This document shows, in pieces, positions 6,790 to 10,088 of a DNA stretch of 10,088 nt. This stretch comes from Campylobacteraceae bacterium (GTDB lineage Bacteria > Campylobacterota > Campylobacteria > Campylobacterales > Campylobacteraceae), in assembly GCA_031276365.1 (NCBI GenBank), contig JAISNG010000134.1:1-10088 (forward strand). Reading direction: 5' to 3'. The translations under genes were made by a program, and so were the position numbers. The number at the start of each line of letters is the position of its first letter. Position 1 is the first letter of the stretch. The notes below the pieces were generated by a model. That model worked only from the letters and a program-made list of their open reading frames with translations, did not search any database and was not told the origin of the DNA.

Positions 6790-8763
6790 ATGGAACAAAA
6801 CAACAACCAGCCGCAAAACAATAACAATAATTTTTTCAACAAAAATCCACTGTTCGTGTTCGCACTGTTTTCAATAGTAGTGATATTTATTTTCAAGACT
6901 TTTGTTACTCCCTCTTCGGATATGGGAGAGGTCGCAAATGTCAATGCGCAGACTAAAAATGTCGCTTATTATGAGATAAAGGAGCTTATCAAAAAAGATA
7001 AGATAGAGAGCGTAAGTATCAGCGATGAGACGATAATAGCCGTCTCAAAAGATGCTCCAAAAACAAAATACATCGCTCAAAGAGTCGGCGAAGACGCAGC
7101 TTTCATACCGCTTCTGGAGGAGAAAAATATAACTTACGGAGGGCATAAGGAGTCAAAGTGGTTTACTAACGCACTCTCATGGATGTTTTATCTGTTTATA
7201 TTTTTTGCGCTTTGGATGTTTGTCGTCAATCGCATGCAAAAAAATATGGGCAGCGGAATTCTTGGCAGCGGCAACAGCAAAAAACTTGTAAATTCTGAAA
7301 AACCTAAAGTCAAATTTTCCGATGTAGCAGGCGTTGAAGAGGCAAAAGAGGAAGTTGTGGAGATAGTTGATTTTCTGCGCCATCCAGACAGATACATAAG
7401 GCTCGGCGCAAAAATCCCAAAAGGCGTACTGCTTGTAGGACCTCCTGGTACTGGCAAAACACTGTTGGCAAAAGCTGTTGCAGGAGAGGCAGATGTGCCG
7501 TTTTTCTCGGTCTCTGGCTCAAGTTTTATAGAGATGTTTGTAGGCGTTGGAGCAAGCAGAGTAAGAGAACTGTTTAATAATGCAAAAAAAGAGGCGCCCG
7601 CTATCGTATTTATAGATGAGATAGACGCTATCGGCAAAAGCCGCGCCGCGGGTGGACAGCTTGGCGGAAATGACGAGAGAGAGCAGACGCTAAACCAGCT
7701 TTTAGCTGAAATGGACGGTTTTAGCTCAGACTCATCGCCTGTTATCGTTTTGGCGGCTACAAACAGACCCGAAGTACTTGATGCCGCACTGTTAAGACCA
7801 GGACGCTTTGACAGACAAGTCGTTGTGGATAGACCTGATTTTCAAGGCAGAGTGGCGATTTTAAAAGTGCATATAAAAGATTTGAAAATAGCCAAAGATG
7901 TGGATTTGGAAGAGATAGCAAGACTTACGGTAGGATTTGCGGGCGCGGATTTGGCAAATATCATAAATGAAGCCGCACTTCTTGCAGGACGTGAAACAAA
8001 AGAGCAGGTAGAACAAAAGGACTTTTTGGAAGCTTTTGAGAGAGCGGCTATCGGCTTGAAGAAAAAAGGCAGAGCGATAAATCCAAAAGAGAAAAAGATA
8101 GTAGCTTACCATGAAAGCGGACACGCGCTTATAGGAGAATTGACCAAAGGCTCTACGAAAACAACAAAAGTTACCATCGTGCCGCGCGGTATTGGTGCGC
8201 TTGGATACTCTATGAATACGCCTGAAGAAAATCGCTATTTGTACCAACAGCACGAACTTATTGCAGAAATTGATGTGCTCTTGGCAGGACGCGCGGCTGA
8301 AAAAGTCTTTTTAAACGAAATCTCCAGCGGCGCATCAAACGACCTTGAAAGAGCTACGGGTATCTTAAAGGCAATGATTAGCATGTACGGTATGAGCGAA
8401 GTTGCTGGACTGATGGTATTAGAAAGAAAGACAAATCTCTTTTTAAACGGCGGACAGACTATCAAGGATTACAGTGAAAAAACTGCCGAAGCGATAGATA
8501 AGTTCATTAAAGAAAAACTTGACGAACGTTTCAGTATTGTCATAAAAATACTTGAAGAGTACAAAGTCGCGATAGAAAATACCGTCAAAGCGCTGTACGA
8601 CAAGGAAACGCTGGACGGCGAAGAGTTAAGGCAGATAATCAGGGATTTCGAAAAGGCTAACAATATGGCTACGCGAATACAAGTTGACATTGAAGCAAAT
8701 GAGCAAAAAAGCGAAAATTTGCCAGACAAAAACGCTCCTGTGCAGGAAAATCCCGCTCCATGA
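6790..8763 (+). CDS. ftsH: ATP-dependent zinc metalloprotease FtsH
   Basis: A 657-residue inner-membrane AAA+ protease that extracts and degrades membrane and short-lived cytosolic proteins as a hexamer. An Asn/Gln-rich cytosolic tail (1–18) precedes transmembrane helix 1 (about 20–39). A periplasmic domain of roughly 85 residues follows, then helix 2 (about 126–147). The AAA module has Walker A GPPGTGKT at 217–224, the pore loop FVG at 250–252, Walker B with Asp276/Glu277, and the second region of homology TNRPEVLDAALLRPGRFDRQ with arginine fingers R339 and R342. The zinc site is HESGH at 441–445 with the third ligand Asp518 in SSGASNDLERAT. All key residues are present, so the enzyme should be active. 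The tail after residue 630 is acidic and proline-rich, as is usual. AGGTGAT just before the ATG is the ribosome site and overlaps the prmA stop. Confidence 0.98.
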   Translation: MEQNNNQPQNNNNNFFNKNPLFVFALFSIVVIFIFKTFVTPSSDMGEVANVNAQTKNVAYYEIKELIKKDKIESVSISDETIIAVSKDAPKTKYIAQRVGEDAAFIPLLEEKNITYGGHKESKWFTNALSWMFYLFIFFALWMFVVNRMQKNMGSGILGSGNSKKLVNSEKPKVKFSDVAGVEEAKEEVVEIVDFLRHPDRYIRLGAKIPKGVLLVGPPGTGKTLLAKAVAGEADVPFFSVSGSSFIEMFVGVGASRVRELFNNAKKEAPAIVFIDEIDAIGKSRAAGGQLGGNDEREQTLNQLLAEMDGFSSDSSPVIVLAATNRPEVLDAALLRPGRFDRQVVVDRPDFQGRVAILKVHIKDLKIAKDVDLEEIARLTVGFAGADLANIINEAALLAGRETKEQVEQKDFLEAFERAAIGLKKKGRAINPKEKKIVAYHESGHALIGELTKGSTKTTKVTIVPRGIGALGYSMNTPEENRYLYQQHELIAEIDVLLAGRAAEKVFLNEISSGASNDLERATGILKAMISMYGMSEVAGLMVLERKTNLFLNGGQTIKDYSEKTAEAIDKFIKEKLDERFSIVIKILEEYKVAIENTVKALYDKETLDGEELRQIIRDFEKANNMATRIQVDIEANEQKSENLPDKNAPVQENPAP

Positions 8764-8839
8764 AAAGCAAAATATATTTAATTTGTAAAGTCAAAAACGC
8801 TTTCATGAACAATCTTGCAAAATCCAAAAAGGCTCTTGC

Positions 8840-9481
8840 ATGAACGGTTCATTTACTACAACGCAAATCATCTCCAAAGAGGGCTGGTGCGGCATAATCA
8901 CGGCATTTGTGCTATTTTTGCTCGCCGTATGGATGGATTTTGCAGTAGTTTTTATGTTTTTTGTGCTGTTTTTTTTGCTATTTATCTACAGAAATCCTGA
9001 AAGAATCGCAGCAGAAGATGACCCTTTGGCGATAATAGCGCCAATTGACGGAAAAATCACCGCTGTAAAGAGTATAGAGACAAAAGACGGTAAATTTTTA
9101 TATGCAAGTATTCGTTCACTGCCGTTTGATGTAAGCATAATACGTTCAAGCGTTTCTGCAAAACTGATAAATACAAAAATAACTCATGGACTATTCTTGC
9201 CGCCGCACAAAAAAGAGGCGAAAAGCCTGAACGAACGGCTTGAGATAAATTGTACATTTTATAATTTGCCGTTTTCAATGCGCATTATAGCGGGCGTATT
9301 TGCACGAAAAATCCATTTTGCAAAAAGCAAGGGATTTTTAAAATCTGGAGAGAGGATAGCCTTTGTAACAGACGGCATAGTGGAGCTGTTTTTGCCATAT
9401 GACTCAAGGTTAAAGCTCTCAATAGGAGATTATGTCAAGGGCGGCGAAAGCGTCATCGGATATTTTTCTTATAAAATTTGA
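8840..9481 (+). CDS. phosphatidylserine decarboxylase family protein lacking the self-cleavage serine
   Basis: A 213-residue protein of the short phosphatidylserine/archaetidylserine decarboxylase type. Two hydrophobic stretches (about 17–31 and 33–49) form a membrane anchor ending in the usual YRNPER. APIDGKI (67–73) keeps the family aspartate Asp70. THGLFLPPHKKEAKSLNER (115–133) and IIAGVFARKI (149–158) match the family core, followed by KSGERIAF (168–175). Two key positions differ. The block expected to read like VHVNR reads DVSIIR, so the conserved His is Ser99. Where Gly-Ser should provide the cleavage serine, the chain reads TDGIVELFLP (177–186). It should therefore not form the pyruvoyl group in the known way. 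It may be a degenerate or repurposed relative of the type annotated, as I recall, as psd-related in Campylobacter. It lies between ftsH and pssA. AAGG about nine bases before the ATG supports the start. Confidence 0.85.
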   Translation: MNGSFTTTQIISKEGWCGIITAFVLFLLAVWMDFAVVFMFFVLFFLLFIYRNPERIAAEDDPLAIIAPIDGKITAVKSIETKDGKFLYASIRSLPFDVSIIRSSVSAKLINTKITHGLFLPPHKKEAKSLNERLEINCTFYNLPFSMRIIAGVFARKIHFAKSKGFLKSGERIAFVTDGIVELFLPYDSRLKLSIGDYVKGGESVIGYFSYKI

Positions 9482-9654
9482 AAGTTTAAAACAGGAGCGG
9501 GAAAACCTGCCGTTCAAGTTAGCTGTTCTTAAAAAAACGGTCAAAGTTAAAACCGCAGCGAGAACGTCAAGTTCGAAAACCATTATGCGCTAAAGCGGCT
9601 TAACAGATTTTCTTGATTTTGGAAAATTTCAAGAGTAAATTAAAAAGGATTAAC
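9482..9654 (+). other. 173-base gap before pssA with imperfect heptamer repeats
   Basis: No gene is seen here. TCAAGTT occurs at 9514–9520 and 9567–9573, and TCAAAGTT at 9541–9548, giving a spacing of 26–27 bases. AAAACC recurs at 9502, 9549 and 9576, in two cases just after the heptamer. A short hairpin (GCGGG, AAAA loop, CCTGC) lies at 9497–9510 but has no T-run. A second imperfect, AT-rich stem is possible around 9612–9633, just before the pssA ribosome site. No clear -10 box was found. The gap is the longest in the window and may hold a regulatory leader for pssA. Confidence 0.35.
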
Positions 9655-10088
9655 ATGGAAAACGAAACAAAAAATGGAAAACTCTATTTTAACTACCTGC
9701 TGCCAAATCTTTTTACCGCCGTGAGCGCATTTTTGGGAATTGCTTCAATCGTAGCGTCATCGCAGGGCAATTTCAACAAAGCGGCTTTTTACATTATGCT
9801 GGCGCTCATTTGCGACGGACTTGACGGCAGAGTAGCGCGTCTTACAAAAACAACAAGCAAATTCGGCGTAGAATTTGATTCGCTTGCAGACGTGATAGCA
9901 TTCGGCGCAGCTCCAGCTATGTTTTTTTACTTTAGCACAGGATACGATTACGGTAGAGTCGGGGTATTGCTTGCCGCTATTTACACAGTTTTCGGCGCGA
10001 TAAGGCTTGCAAGATTTAACGTCATGAGCCCATCTTCCGAACCTTCCGTATTTATAGGTCTGCCCATACCAACAGCGGCTGTTTTGGT
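9655..10088 (+). CDS. pssA: CDP-diacylglycerol–serine O-phosphatidyltransferase, 5' part
   Basis: The first 144 codons of a membrane CDP-alcohol phosphatidyltransferase; the rest lies beyond the window. PssA joins CDP-diacylglycerol and serine to give phosphatidylserine, the precursor of phosphatidylethanolamine. The complete family motif D-x2-DG-x2-AR-x8-G-x3-D-x3-D is present: Asp54, Asp57-Gly58, Ala61-Arg62, Gly71, Asp75 and Asp79. Hydrophobic helices lie about 14–34, 42–53, 78–95 and 102–116. FNYLLPNLFTAVSAFLGIASIV at the N-terminus, ARFNV near 119–123 and FIGLPIPTAA near 133–142 are typical of the serine synthase subgroup rather than PgsA. AAGGA five bases before the ATG fixes the start. 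Its position next to the decarboxylase-family gene fits phosphatidylethanolamine synthesis. Confidence 0.93.
   Translation, partial: MENETKNGKLYFNYLLPNLFTAVSAFLGIASIVASSQGNFNKAAFYIMLALICDGLDGRVARLTKTTSKFGVEFDSLADVIAFGAAPAMFFYFSTGYDYGRVGVLLAAIYTVFGAIRLARFNVMSPSSEPSVFIGLPIPTAAVL

Noticed and set aside
8805..8843. Twelve-codon mini-frame (MNNLAKSKKALA) whose stop overlaps the psd-like start as ATGA
   Set aside because: There is no ribosome site before its ATG, and so short a frame in a start region is easily fortuitous. A leader peptide cannot be excluded.
9497..9510. Hairpin after the psd-like gene as an intrinsic terminator
   Set aside because: The stem is five pairs including one G·U, and no T-run follows it.
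1..10088. CRISPR arrays, insertion sequences, tRNA or rRNA genes, phage or defence modules
   Set aside because: None seen on either strand; nearly all bases are accounted for by recognised core genes.

Overview
The window reads as a chromosomal segment of a Campylobacterota (Epsilonproteobacteria) genome. The grounds are the gene order prmA–ftsH–psd-like–pssA, which I recall from Campylobacter and its relatives, the dispersed hisH/hisA genes, promoters that look like a lone AT-rich -10 box (TAAAAT type), and a PDC/PglG-like membrane protein. The genus cannot be fixed from the sequence alone. There are no rRNA, tRNA, CRISPR or insertion elements, and coding density is high.

Region 1 (1–2661, minus strand) is a surface-glycan block read right to left. 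It holds a WaaC-like GT9 glycosyltransferase, then a second GT9 enzyme (WaaF/RfaQ-like) overlapping it by 8 bases, then a GT2 glycosyltransferase that runs off the left edge. Region 2 (2662–2762) is the divergent promoter gap. Region 3 (2763–3578, plus) is galU, which makes UDP-glucose and fits the glycan theme.

Region 4 (3647–5878, plus) is a tight operon. An uncharacterised protein with a soluble sensor-like N-terminus and four membrane helices is coupled by an ATGA overlap to hisH, and hisA follows one base later. HisH supplies ammonia for imidazole-glycerol-phosphate synthesis and HisA makes that enzyme's substrate; HisF is not in the window.

Region 5 (5950–10088, plus) has its own likely promoter and carries prmA (ribosomal protein L11 methylation), ftsH (membrane AAA+ protease), a phosphatidylserine-decarboxylase-family protein and the 5' part of pssA (phosphatidylserine synthase).

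Most of the window is ordinary core genome. The most notable point is that the decarboxylase-family protein lacks the Gly-Ser self-cleavage site and also the conserved histidine of the family. It therefore probably cannot form a pyruvoyl enzyme in the known way, although it sits beside phosphatidylserine synthase. Secondary points are the unusual sensor-like membrane protein and a 173-base gap before pssA with an imperfect repeated heptamer.
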